From positions 1-64,000 of the forward strand of contig JBCCDA010000010.1 in the NCBI GenBank assembly GCA_039033215.1: a stretch of DNA of 64,000 nt, read 5' to 3'. Position 1 is the first letter of the stretch, and each line of letters begins with the position of its first letter. This DNA is from Thermohalobaculum sp039033215. GTDB lineage: Bacteria > Pseudomonadota > Alphaproteobacteria > Rhodobacterales > Rhodobacteraceae. This document shows positions 40,161 to 48,024 of this stretch, piece after piece. The notes under the pieces were generated by a model. The model was not told the origin of the DNA, searched no databases, and was given only the letters and a program-made list of their open reading frames with translations. The position numbers were made by a program, and so were the translations under genes.

Positions 40161-40850
40161 TCAGGCGTTCTGGCGGATGGCTCCGATCGGCATATGCCCG
40201 GAGGGCAGGGGATCGATCTTGGGCATCTCTTGCTTGGGTGCAGGGCGGCGGTAGATCTGCAGATCGTACTGGCCTTTCGTGATCTTGGCGCGGCTTGCCA
40301 GTCGGTCGCTCTTCTGCTGGGAGATCTCCCAGAGGCACGCGACCAGGTCGCCGTCCTTCTCGTCGCTACGCTCGCCGATGATGTCGGCGGGCCAGCCGCA
40401 GGCGGCGAAGACGCGGGCGTAGTGAGCGAATGTGATGCCGCAGTAGAACTCGAGACCTGATCGCAGACCAAGCTCGCAACCCGCCCACATCAGGGCAGCA
40501 GCGTTCTTGACGCTGTCACGGCCGCGGTCGGCGATGAAGAAGCGGGTGCATTCCCAGATCAGCGGGCTTTCGATCTGCACGCCGTCGGTCATGTCCGAGA
40601 AATGGTCCGCGATCATCGTCGGTCCCGTCGTCGGCATCAACCGTGTCGAGCCAACATGGCGACCATCGTCATCGCGCAGGATCAGGTAGAGCGGATTCAT
40701 GAGATCGTACTGATCGATCTCGCGGCCCATCGGGTCTACGTCCAGGTCCCAACCGTAGTCGTCCGCGAACTGGGCACGCCGGTCGCGAAACATCTGGTTG
40801 GCCAGGCCGGGGAAGTCGAAGAGGTCGTCGCCGTAGACGAGGTTAAACAT
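40161..40850 (-). CDS. luxI: acyl-homoserine-lactone synthase
   Basis: Makes an N-acyl-homoserine lactone from S-adenosylmethionine and an acyl carrier. The 229-residue protein keeps the invariant LuxI residues: Arg, Phe and Trp in FRDRRAQFADDYGWDLD, the two Asp in EIDQYD, Arg in VGSTRLMPTTGPTM and Glu-Arg in WECTRFF. The C-terminal half is the acyl-chain pocket, and a tail of about 15 residues follows. ATG 40850 is preceded by GGAG at 9 bases; that GGAG lies inside a 20-bp inverted repeat. It is downstream of luxR by 76 bases on the same strand. Confidence 0.95.
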   Translation of the reverse strand: MFNLVYGDDLFDFPGLANQMFRDRRAQFADDYGWDLDVDPMGREIDQYDLMNPLYLILRDDDGRHVGSTRLMPTTGPTMIADHFSDMTDGVQIESPLIWECTRFFIADRGRDSVKNAAALMWAGCELGLRSGLEFYCGITFAHYARVFAACGWPADIIGERSDEKDGDLVACLWEISQQKSDRLASRAKITKGQYDLQIYRRPAPKQEMPKIDPLPSGHMPIGAIRQNA

Positions 40851-40859
40851 GATCGTTCG

Positions 40860-40879
40860 CTCCATCGTGTCTGATGGAG
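40860..40879 (-). promoter_or_regulatory. inverted repeat covering the luxI ribosome site
   Basis: On the mRNA strand CTCCATC-AGACAC-GATGGAG: a perfect 7-bp stem with 6-base loop. The 3' arm contains the GGAG ribosome site of luxI and an alternative in-frame AUG. It is 20 bp, the size of a lux box, but lacks the CTG...CAG ends. It could block translation when folded or serve as an operator. Confidence 0.65.
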
Positions 40880-40926
40880 ACGCTGGATACGGCCCTGTGG
40901 TTAACAATTAGTTCAAATTGAAAGTA

Positions 40927-41709
40927 TTAGTTCGGCGGTATGAGCCCTCGGTGAGCCGCAAGTGCCACGGCGTGTGGTATGTTGAGCGCGCCAAGCTTGT
41001 GCCGCGCGCTGTCGATGTAGACCCGGAACGTGTTCTCCGAAATGCCCAGCCGCTCGGCGGCCTGGCCACGGCTCAACCCATCCGCGATGAGCCTGACGGC
41101 ATCCCGTTCGCGGTTCGAGAGCGGCCGGGATTTGTTGACGTGCTCAAGCCCGTTTATCCGGAGCACCTGCTGGTGTGTGAAATGGGCGAGCAGCATCATG
41201 TCGGTCCTGTTCTCGTCCAGGAACGTGTGCCAGTTGTCGGTCGGGCAGGTCTTGTTGATGTTGAAAATCGCGAACTGACCGCCGGGACCACGGACCGGAA
41301 CGGAGTAGCCCTGGTTCCCGATGCCGAAGTCTGCTGCTTCGTCGAAGAAGGTGCTGCCCTCGTTCCAGTTGATTTCCGACCAGTCGACCGGATCGAACCG
41401 TTGCGTGGCTTCCAGCAGCACGGGATCAGATTGCGTGAAGTTCGCTTCGATGTAGCGCGCCATCCAGTCGGCAGAGTAGGACATGGCAGCGACCATGCGA
41501 CCGCCGTGTCGCAGCTGGCCGTCGACCTGCGGCAGACTGCCGACGAAGTAGTCGTCCCGCGAGCGGGCGTCGAGACCCAGCGAACGGGCATAGTAGCAAA
41601 CGTGGTCAACGTCGTAGACGTCTCTGACGGCGTCAATGATACCGCCGAATTCCGAAAGGTTCGGCAGACTCTGCAGTCGGTCCAGTATCGTGTTGAGGCG
41701 TTCTGACAT
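40927..41709 (-). CDS. luxR: LuxR-family quorum-sensing transcription factor
   Basis: A 260-residue regulator with an N-terminal autoinducer-binding domain (DWMARYIEANFTQSDPVLLE and GYSVPVRGPGGQFAIFNI) and a C-terminal LuxR helix-turn-helix (SNRERDAVRLIADGLSRGQA, AERLGISENTFRVYIDSARH). It should bind the lactone made by LuxI, encoded just downstream. AAGG lies 4-5 bases before ATG 41709. Its start lies inside a small upstream reading frame (41633-41860), so translation of the two may be coupled. Confidence 0.94.
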   Translation of the reverse strand: MSERLNTILDRLQSLPNLSEFGGIIDAVRDVYDVDHVCYYARSLGLDARSRDDYFVGSLPQVDGQLRHGGRMVAAMSYSADWMARYIEANFTQSDPVLLEATQRFDPVDWSEINWNEGSTFFDEAADFGIGNQGYSVPVRGPGGQFAIFNINKTCPTDNWHTFLDENRTDMMLLAHFTHQQVLRINGLEHVNKSRPLSNRERDAVRLIADGLSRGQAAERLGISENTFRVYIDSARHKLGALNIPHAVALAAHRGLIPPN

Positions 41710-41860
41710 CAACCTTGCCGAGATCTGACATCTCATCATTGTGTTGTTCGTTCGCGGCGACCAGTATCGCGATATCCATCTCTTCTGCCAGAGCGACCAT
41801 GCCACTCTTGGCGGCCATGTCCCGGATCGAGACAAGAACGGTAACAAACCAGTCGTGCAT
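41633..41860 (-). CDS. small ORF upstream of and overlapping luxR
   Basis: A 75-residue frame with a strong AGGAGA ribosome site 6 bases before the ATG. The N-terminal 50 residues look like a real protein (MHDWFVTVLVSIRDMAAKSG, then VALAEEMDIAILVAANE), amphipathic and helical; the last 20 residues overlap the luxR start by 77 bases in another frame and look random. It could be a true small regulator, a leader peptide for luxR, or a truncated gene. It is on the luxR strand and probably on the same transcript. Confidence 0.55.
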   Translation of the reverse strand: MHDWFVTVLVSIRDMAAKSGMVALAEEMDIAILVAANEQHNDEMSDLGKVDVRTPQHDTGPTAESAEPFGIRRYH

Positions 41861-41882
41861 CAGTCTTCTCCTGCAAACTTGG

Positions 41883-41897
41883 TTAACGGATCGTTAC
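41883..41897. promoter_or_regulatory. candidate CtrA box upstream of the luxR unit
   Basis: TTAACGGATCGTTAC fits TTAA-N7-TTAA with one mismatch in the second half. It sits inside a wider dyad (GGTTA ... TAACC, 41881-41902), 23-40 bases upstream of the small ORF start. Confidence 0.4.
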
Positions 41898-42094
41898 TAA
41901 CCGGACCAAACCGTCTCAAATTTTACCCCCAGCAGGAATTCGCCAATCCTGTCTCCCCATAAACTGCGAGGGTAAGGCCGCCTTTGGGCCGGCTTGCGCA
42001 GGAATTCCCCCTTGCGCAGGCAGGCGGCGCTGAACTACACGCCACCTATGGGATTTGTGGCAAACCGCCCCGACGGGTGGAGGAAGACGCAAAC

Positions 42095-43309
42095 GTGCAC
42101 GCCAAGCGCATCCTTCTGATCATAGGCGGCGGGATTGCGGCCTATAAGAGCCTCGAACTCATCCGTCTGATCACCAAGGCCGGGGGCGCTGTCACACCGG
42201 TGCTGACCCGGGCCGGGAGCGAGTTTGTGACCCCGCTGAGCGTCGCCGGGCTTGCCGGTGAGCAAGCGCACACGGAGTTGTTCGATCTGACCCAGGAAGC
42301 CCAGATGGGGCATATCCAGCTCTCCAGGGTGGCAGATCTTGTGGTGGTGGCGCCGGCGACGGCTGATCTGATGTCCAAGATGGCGCAGGGTTCGGCCGAT
42401 GATCTGGCCTCGACCTTGCTGCTGGCGACGGATACCCCGGTACTGGTCGCCCCGGCAATGAACGTGCGCATGTGGGACCATCCGGCGACCCAGCGCAACC
42501 TTGCTACGCTTCGGTCGGACGGCGTCTCGGTGGTCGGTCCTAACGAGGGTGACATGGCCTGCGGCGAGCACGGTCCAGGCCGCATGGCCGAGCCGCTGGA
42601 GATCCTCGCGGCGATCGAAGCCCGGCTTGGGGTCGGGGGTCCGCTGGCGGGCCAGCGGGTGATCGTGACCTCCGGGCCGACGCACGAGCCCATCGATCCG
42701 GTGCGCTACATTGCGAATCGCTCCTCTGGCACGCAAGGAGCCGCAATTGCTGCGAGTCTGAAGGATCTTGGCGCCGATGTGGTCCTGATCTCAGGGCCGG
42801 TGACAGCCCCGCTGCCAGACGGCGTGACGATCCAACGGGTCGAAACCGCCGAGGAGATGCTTGCGGCTGTTCGCGGCGCCCTCCCGGCGCAGGCCGCCGT
42901 TTTTGCCGCAGCGGTCGCGGACTGGAAGGTTGCCTCGTCCGCAGTCTCGAAGATCAAGAAACAACCCGGTGCAACACCGCCAGCGCTCGAGATGGCGGAG
43001 AACCCAGACATCCTGGCGACCGTGGCGCAGATGCCGGCCGGCCAACGCCCGGCACTCGTGATTGGCTTCGCGGCCGAGACCGACGATGTCGTCGCGAACG
43101 CGATCGCCAAACGCCAGCGCAAGGGATGCGATTGGATCGTCGCCAATGATGTGAGCCCTGAGACAGGGATCATGGGGGGCGCAGAGAACGCCGTCACGCT
43201 GATCACTGCGGACGGAACCGAACCGTGGCCCAGAGCCTCCAAAGCTGACGTTGCCGCACATTTGGCGGGCCGCATCGCTGACGCCTTGAACCGGGAGAGC
43301 ATGGCATGA
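42095..43309 (+). CDS. coaBC: bifunctional phosphopantothenoylcysteine decarboxylase/phosphopantothenate-cysteine ligase
   Basis: Two consecutive steps of coenzyme A synthesis in one cytosolic protein of 404 residues. The CoaC half (1-185) has the FMN fold GGGIAAYKSLELIR, the catalytic His73 in GHIQLSR, PAMNVRMW at 120-127 and Cys156 in ACGEHGPGRM. The CoaB half has TSGPTHEPIDPVRYIANRSS and KIKK. The start is GTG 42095, with GGAGGAAG about 10 bases upstream; no ATG gives the conserved N-terminus. Its stop overlaps the dut ATG (ATGA). Confidence 0.95.
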   Translation: MHAKRILLIIGGGIAAYKSLELIRLITKAGGAVTPVLTRAGSEFVTPLSVAGLAGEQAHTELFDLTQEAQMGHIQLSRVADLVVVAPATADLMSKMAQGSADDLASTLLLATDTPVLVAPAMNVRMWDHPATQRNLATLRSDGVSVVGPNEGDMACGEHGPGRMAEPLEILAAIEARLGVGGPLAGQRVIVTSGPTHEPIDPVRYIANRSSGTQGAAIAASLKDLGADVVLISGPVTAPLPDGVTIQRVETAEEMLAAVRGALPAQAAVFAAAVADWKVASSAVSKIKKQPGATPPALEMAENPDILATVAQMPAGQRPALVIGFAAETDDVVANAIAKRQRKGCDWIVANDVSPETGIMGGAENAVTLITADGTEPWPRASKADVAAHLAGRIADALNRESMA

Positions 43310-43767
43310 TGCTGCGTATCAGGCGCCTTGACGGCTACGATGCTGCGCTGCCCCTGCCAAGCTACGAGACCGTGGGTGCCGCGGGCATGGATCTACGGGC
43401 CTGCCTTGCCCTCCAAGACCGCCCGCAGGGGCTGAAACTGCCGTCTCTGGGGCGGGTCATGGTGCCGACGGGGCTTGCCATCGCGCTACCGGAAGACTTC
43501 GAGGCACAGGTACGCCCGCGTTCCGGCCTGGCCGCGCGGCATGGGATCACCGTCTTGAACAGCCCCGGCACGATAGATGCAGATTACCGCGGCGAGATCT
43601 GTGTGCTGCTGGTCAACCTCGGGCCGCAGACCTTCACGATCGATCATGGCGAGCGCATCGCTCAGATGGTCATCGCACCCGTCACCCAGGCACACATCAA
43701 CGAAGTGGCAGTGCTGGATGACACGGCGCGCGGTGCGGGCGGTTTCGGCTCGACCGGTACAACGTGA
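43306..43767 (+). CDS. dut: deoxyuridine 5'-triphosphate nucleotidohydrolase
   Basis: Hydrolyses dUTP to dUMP and pyrophosphate, keeping uracil out of DNA and feeding dTMP synthesis. The 153-residue trimeric enzyme has all five motifs: GAAGMDLRA, PRSGLAARHG, NSPGTIDADYRGE with the catalytic Asp, GERIAQMV and the C-terminal P-loop-like RGAGGFGSTG. The ATG overlaps the coaBC stop by 4 bases. It is functionally related to the uracil-DNA glycosylase at 4423-5421. Confidence 0.96.
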   Translation: MMLRIRRLDGYDAALPLPSYETVGAAGMDLRACLALQDRPQGLKLPSLGRVMVPTGLAIALPEDFEAQVRPRSGLAARHGITVLNSPGTIDADYRGEICVLLVNLGPQTFTIDHGERIAQMVIAPVTQAHINEVAVLDDTARGAGGFGSTGTT

Positions 43768-43774
43768 GGTCAGC

Positions 43775-44227
43775 ATGCTGAGATTGTCCCGCAAGACGAT
43801 GCTGGCGCTCGAAGCCGTGCTGGATGTGGCCTACAATGCGCGGCCCGACCCGGTGCAGTCCAAGGACATCACGGGGCGGCAGGGCATCCCGCAGCGCTAT
43901 CTCGAGCAGGTGATGCAGAGCCTTGTGCACAACGGAATCCTCAAGGGCGTCCGGGGACCGCGCGGCGGCTACATCCTGGCGCGTGAGCGGCGCAAGATAA
44001 CGGTTGGCGACGTGGTGCGTGTGGTGGACCGGCTCGACGCGGAGTCCGAGAGCGACCCGATAAGCAAGGCCGAGCTTGGCGAGCAAGTGATCGCGCCGCT
44101 TTGGGAGGAGACACGATCGGTGGTGCTGGAGAAGCTCGACAAGATCACGATGGAGGATCTGTGCCGCCAGGCCCGCACCGAAGGTGTCTCGCCCGCGGCC
44201 AAGGACACGCCAGATTTTACCATCTAG
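43775..44227 (+). CDS. Rrf2 family transcriptional regulator next to cysK
   Basis: A 150-residue regulator with the Rrf2 winged helix: LSRKTMLALEAVLDVAYNAR, QGIPQRYLEQVMQSLVHNGI and GVRGPRGGYILARE. It has one cysteine only (near 135), not the three-cysteine set of IscR, so an Fe-S cluster is unlikely. It lies 7 bases after dut and 66 bases before cysK. In Bacillus the Rrf2 protein CymR works with CysK as a co-regulator of cysteine metabolism; the pairing here suggests a similar role, by inference only. Confidence 0.9.
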   Translation: MLRLSRKTMLALEAVLDVAYNARPDPVQSKDITGRQGIPQRYLEQVMQSLVHNGILKGVRGPRGGYILARERRKITVGDVVRVVDRLDAESESDPISKAELGEQVIAPLWEETRSVVLEKLDKITMEDLCRQARTEGVSPAAKDTPDFTI

Positions 44228-44293
44228 GGCCGTCCACCAGAACACTGGCGATCCCGGGCGCGGGGAAGCCGGGCACAAGACGGGGGAGAACGC

Positions 44294-45250
44294 ATGCATG
44301 AGGTGACGCCGCGCGGGCGTATCTACGACGACATCACTCAGACGATCGGCTCCACGCCCTTGGTGCGGTTATCTCGCCTTGCGAAGGCGCATGGCGTCAC
44401 GGCCGAGATCCTGGGCAAGCTCGAGTTCTTCAACCCCATGGCCTCGGTCAAGGACCGGATCGGCGTCAGCATGATCGAGACCCTGGAGGCGTCGGGCCGG
44501 CTCAATCCGGGAGATACGCTGATCGAGCCGACGTCCGGCAACACGGGGATCGCGCTTGCCTTTGTCGCCGCCGCGAAAGGCTATCGTCTGATCCTGACGA
44601 TGCCGGAGTCCATGTCGGTCGAGCGTCGCAAGATGCTGGCCATTCTGGGCGCGGAGCTTGTGCTGACGGATGCATCGCTCGGCATGAAGGGCGCCATCTC
44701 GAAGGCACAGCAACTGCACGCCGAGATCCCAAACTCCGTCATCCCCCAACAGTTCGAGAACCCGGCCAATCCTGCTGTCCACGTGGCCACGACAGCCGAG
44801 GAGATCTGGACCGACACCGGCGGGGTGATTGATGTCTTCGTCTCCGGTGTCGGGACCGGCGGCACCCTGACCGGCGTGGGCAGTGTGCTGAAGGATCGTC
44901 TGCCCGATGTCCAGATCGTCGCGGTCGAACCCGAGGACAGCCCGGTCCTGTCCGGAGGCGATCCCGGGCCACACAAGATCCAGGGGATCGGAGCGGGTTT
45001 CAAACCTGCGATCCTGGACACGGGCCTGATTGACGAGGTGCTGACGGTCGCCAACGCATCTGCCATCTCCTGGGCGCAGCAAGTCGCCCGCCACGAAGGG
45101 ATCCCCATCGGCATTTCTTCGGGAGCTGCGATCGCCGCGGCCATGGAACTGGCCGACCGCCCAGGCATGGACGGCAAACGTATCCTCGCGATCTTGCCAA
45201 GTTTCGCCGAGCGCTACCTCTCAACGGCGTTGTTCGATGGAGTTGGCTGA
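44294..45250 (+). CDS. cysK: cysteine synthase A
   Basis: Makes cysteine from O-acetylserine and sulfide with pyridoxal phosphate; cytosolic. The 318-residue protein has the PLP lysine in NPMASVKDRIG, the substrate loop PTSGNTGIALAF, the phosphate-binding GVGTGGTLTGVG and a C-terminal GISSGAAIAAAM. It shares a strand with the Rrf2 regulator upstream and overlaps the ATG of a small membrane protein downstream by one base. Its product feeds glutathione synthesis. Confidence 0.96.
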   Translation: MHEVTPRGRIYDDITQTIGSTPLVRLSRLAKAHGVTAEILGKLEFFNPMASVKDRIGVSMIETLEASGRLNPGDTLIEPTSGNTGIALAFVAAAKGYRLILTMPESMSVERRKMLAILGAELVLTDASLGMKGAISKAQQLHAEIPNSVIPQQFENPANPAVHVATTAEEIWTDTGGVIDVFVSGVGTGGTLTGVGSVLKDRLPDVQIVAVEPEDSPVLSGGDPGPHKIQGIGAGFKPAILDTGLIDEVLTVANASAISWAQQVARHEGIPIGISSGAAIAAAMELADRPGMDGKRILAILPSFAERYLSTALFDGVG

Positions 45251-45540
45251 TGGTGATCGTGCTGGAGCTGGCGGGTTTAGCGACCTTCCTGCTTGTCGTC
45301 TGGGTTCTGTTCCGGGCGGCAAGCGCGCGGCCTGACGAGCGTGGCCTGCGCTACGCTGCCTGGGGTGCATTGGCAGCCTGGGTCGTGTTCACGATCTGGA
45401 CGCTGGTAGATTTCGGTTACGTGCAGGAGAACGCCGGCAGCCTTGGCCTGAATGCGCTGATCGCAGCCGTCGTGATCGCCATCGTTCTCGGGTATCGGGC
45501 CTTGGTCGGGCGTCTGCGGGACGCCGCCGACAAGCGTTAG
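45250..45540 (+). CDS. small membrane protein after cysK
   Basis: A 96-residue protein with three hydrophobic helices: residues 4-22 (VLELAGLATFLLVVWVLF), 35-55 (AAWGALAAWVVFTIWTL) and 68-85 (ALIAAVVIAIVLGYRAL). The ATG shares one base with the cysK stop, so it is translationally coupled. Family and role are not recognised. It ends 11 bases before the convergent glpK gene. Confidence 0.75.
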   Translation: MVIVLELAGLATFLLVVWVLFRAASARPDERGLRYAAWGALAAWVVFTIWTLVDFGYVQENAGSLGLNALIAAVVIAIVLGYRALVGRLRDAADKR

Positions 45541-45551
45541 ACCATCGTCGC

Positions 45552-47033
45552 TCAGCCGCTGGTCAGGGTCCGCCGCACACAGTCCTGCCAGACGGCGTAC
45601 TTGGCGTCGCGCTGGCCCGCACTGAGGGCAGGCTCGAATCGCCGCTCCAGCGCCCAGGTATCGGCGAACTCGGCCATACCGGGGTAGACGCCCGCCTGCA
45701 TCCCGGCCAGCCAGGCGGCCCCCAGGGCGGTTGTCTCGGTCTGCTGCGGCCGGTCAACGGGTGCGCCCAGGATGTCGGCCAGGAACTGCATCGCCCAGTC
45801 AGAGGCTGTCATGCCCCCGTCGACCCGCAAGCGCACATCCGAGATCCCGGGCCAGTCGCCGCGCATCGCCTCGATCAGGTCGCGGGTCTGGAAGCCCACG
45901 GCCTCGAGCGCCGCGCGGGCCATCTCCGCGGGACCGGTGTTGCGTGTCAGCCCGAAGAGTGCGCCTCGGCAGTCTGCGTCCCAGTATGGCGCACCCATGC
46001 CGACGAACGCCGGGACCAGGGTGACCTGCTGTTGGTCTTCCGCCTGCGCTGCAAGAGCGCCTGTCTCCTCAGCCGTCTCGATGATCTTCAGCCCATCGCG
46101 AAGCCATTGAACCGCAGAACCCGCCACGAAGATCGAGCCCTCCAGGGCGTACGTCGGTTTGCCATCCAGCTGGTATGCGACGGTCGTCAGCAGACGGTGC
46201 TTCGAGGTGACGGGCTCTGATCCGGTGTTCAGGACTGCGAAACACCCGGTGCCATAAGTCGACTTGATCATCCCTGGCTCGAAGCAGCCTTGGCCCACGG
46301 TCGCTGCCTGTTGATCGCCCGCGACACCGCAGATCGGGATCGCCTGGCCTAGGACATCGGCATCGGTCGTGCCGAACTGATCCGCCGAATCCATCACGCG
46401 CGGAAGGATGACACCCGGGACACGCAGGATCTCGCAAAGCTCCAGATCCCAGGCGCCGGCATGGATGTTGTAGAGCAGCGTGCGGGCCGCGTTCGTGGCG
46501 TCCGTTGCATGGACCTTGCCGCCCGTCAGGCGCCATATCAGCCAGCTGTCTACGGTTCCCGCCATGAGTTCGCCGTTCTCAGCCTTCTCACGCGCACCGT
46601 CGACGGTATCGAGGATCCAGGCGAATTTCGTGGCGGAGAAATAAGGGTCCAGCAGCAACCCCGTCCGGTCGGTGACAATTGCCTCGTGACCTGCAGCCCG
46701 GAGTTCTTGACAGCGGGCCGCAGTGCGACGGTCCTGCCAGACGATCGCATTGTGGATCGCCCGCCCCGTCCTGGGGTCCCAGATAATCGATGTCTCACGC
46801 TGGTTGGTGATGCCGATCGCGGCAGGGGGGCTGTCCATCGCACCGAGAACGTCGCGGCAGGTATCGACCACGCTCTGCCAGATCTCCTCGGGGTCATGCT
46901 CAACCCAGCCAGAGTTCGGGAAGATCTGCGGAAACTCCCGCTGAGCTGTCCTCACCACGCGCATGTTCCGGTCGAAGACGATGGCGCGGGTCGATGTCGT
47001 GCCCTGATCGATGGCAAGAATGAATTCACTCAT
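45552..47033 (-). CDS. glpK: glycerol kinase
   Basis: Phosphorylates glycerol with ATP. The 493-residue length is standard. FGGY-family motifs: AIDQGTTSTRAIVFD, GITNQRETSIIWD, NAIVWQDRRT, the glycerol site DPYFSATKFAWIL, GVAGDQQAATVGQGC, and LRVDGGMTASDWAMQFLADI. GGGGGG lies 7 bases before ATG 47033. The ATG overlaps the stop of the MOSC gene by 4 bases. No glycerol transporter, glpD or glpR is in view. Confidence 0.96.
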   Translation of the reverse strand: MSEFILAIDQGTTSTRAIVFDRNMRVVRTAQREFPQIFPNSGWVEHDPEEIWQSVVDTCRDVLGAMDSPPAAIGITNQRETSIIWDPRTGRAIHNAIVWQDRRTAARCQELRAAGHEAIVTDRTGLLLDPYFSATKFAWILDTVDGAREKAENGELMAGTVDSWLIWRLTGGKVHATDATNAARTLLYNIHAGAWDLELCEILRVPGVILPRVMDSADQFGTTDADVLGQAIPICGVAGDQQAATVGQGCFEPGMIKSTYGTGCFAVLNTGSEPVTSKHRLLTTVAYQLDGKPTYALEGSIFVAGSAVQWLRDGLKIIETAEETGALAAQAEDQQQVTLVPAFVGMGAPYWDADCRGALFGLTRNTGPAEMARAALEAVGFQTRDLIEAMRGDWPGISDVRLRVDGGMTASDWAMQFLADILGAPVDRPQQTETTALGAAWLAGMQAGVYPGMAEFADTWALERRFEPALSAGQRDAKYAVWQDCVRRTLTSG

Positions 47034-47539
47034 GGACTGCCCCCCCTTTGGCCTGCGGCTTCTACGGCCTGTGGTACGACCTCGTCTCCAAGCGCCACGG
47101 AGCCTGGGAATACCACCTCGGCGGTGATCCCGCCATGGCCACGGACTGCGTTGAACCCGCCGTCGCCGAGCGCTTCTTCCATCCGGCTGCACGGCGCGCA
47201 AAGGCCTGTCCCGTGAAGGATCGCTGTACCGATGCGAAACGCTGACTTGCGCAGACCCAGCAGGTTGAGACCCGAGATTGCGATGTTGCGGCGGAGAACA
47301 GCAGGATCGATGGCCTCCGCATCAGCAAGTGCTGCGATGACGGGCAGGTGCTCCCACTGGATCAAGCTGACTGCGCGCTTGCCTGGGTTGGCGCGCCGGT
47401 CGCCTTCAAGTCCGGAGAGTGTGATGTTTGCGTCCTCGACGGCCCGGACTTGGGCTCTTCGGGCAGGGCGCAACCCGATCCAGCGTACGCAACCCGGTCC
47501 CGCGAAGCGCGTCGTCAATGTCGCGAGTGTCGAGCTCAT
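47030..47539 (-). CDS. MOSC domain-containing protein
   Basis: A 169-residue MOSC-domain protein, the fold of the C-terminal sulfurase domain of molybdenum cofactor sulfurases and of YiiM/YuaD proteins. Recognisable parts are SGLEGDRRANPGKRAVSLIQ, RRNIAISGLNLLGLR, LHGTGLCAPCSRMEEAL with the conserved cysteine, and RGHGGITAEVVFPGSVALGD. It may handle sulfide or molybdopterin-type ligands. The start has little ribosome-site support. Its stop overlaps the glpK ATG, so the two are coupled though no functional link is known. Confidence 0.88.
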   Translation of the reverse strand: MSSTLATLTTRFAGPGCVRWIGLRPARRAQVRAVEDANITLSGLEGDRRANPGKRAVSLIQWEHLPVIAALADAEAIDPAVLRRNIAISGLNLLGLRKSAFRIGTAILHGTGLCAPCSRMEEALGDGGFNAVRGHGGITAEVVFPGSVALGDEVVPQAVEAAGQRGGSP

Positions 47540-47546
47540 GGATTGT

Positions 47547-47762
47547 CTATCGGAGCAGGAGGCTGACTGTGAGCAGGCCCAAGCCGAGAAAGGCCGTTCC
47601 GATCGCCGCCATGTGGCCGAAGATGAGCCGATTGAGCTCGGCGCGAAGGGCCTCATCGTCCATTTGCGCGCCGCGCAGCCACGCCGCCTTTCGGATGCAC
47701 CAAAGGACGCCCAGAAGCCCGAGCGTGCTCATCACCCCACCGATCCATGCGATCGCGATCAT
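47547..47762 (-). CDS. small two-helix membrane protein
   Basis: A 71-residue protein with two hydrophobic helices, residues 3-24 (AIAWIGGVMSTLGLLGVLWC) and 48-69 (GHMAAIGTAFLGLGLLTVSL), joined by a charged helix (MDDEALRAELNRLIF). It lies 7 bases upstream of the MOSC gene on the same strand and is likely first in a three-gene unit with MOSC and glpK. Family unknown to me. Confidence 0.7.
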   Translation of the reverse strand: MIAIAWIGGVMSTLGLLGVLWCIRKAAWLRGAQMDDEALRAELNRLIFGHMAAIGTAFLGLGLLTVSLLLR

Positions 47763-47874
47763 GAAGGCCCTCTATCGCCCTTCAGAGAATCTTTCCAGTA
47801 GCTGATTTATCCTAGGGGCTGGACTCGGGGCCATTCAGGCATACTATATAGAGTGTAGCACTCCGGAGCGTGAA

Positions 47875-47997
47875 ATGATTGTAGCGACTGTCGCCGTTCT
47901 AGCATTGCTCGTATGGGCCTTGGTGTCAGCCAAGCCTCAACCCGAAGCTAAACCTGTTCGCATTCGGGTGGAAGACCGACGCCGACCACGTCGGTAA
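47875..47997 (+). CDS. very small membrane-anchored protein
   Basis: A 40-residue frame: a hydrophobic helix at the N-terminus (MIVATVAVLALLVWALVSA) followed by a basic tail (EDRRRPRR). GGAG lies 7-8 bases before the ATG and TATACT/TATATA-like sequence about 30-35 bases upstream looks like a -10 region. The size and composition fit the class of small single-helix proteins. There is no homologue I recognise, and a chance frame cannot be excluded. Confidence 0.5.
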   Translation: MIVATVAVLALLVWALVSAKPQPEAKPVRIRVEDRRRPRR

Positions 47998-48024
47998 CCT
48001 AGCCTTCTCACTGTAGGTTGAATA

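Noticed and set aside
40851..40926. Classical lux box between luxR and luxI
   Set aside because: No 20-bp palindrome with CTG...CAG ends was found. The only dyad there is the one over the luxI ribosome site.
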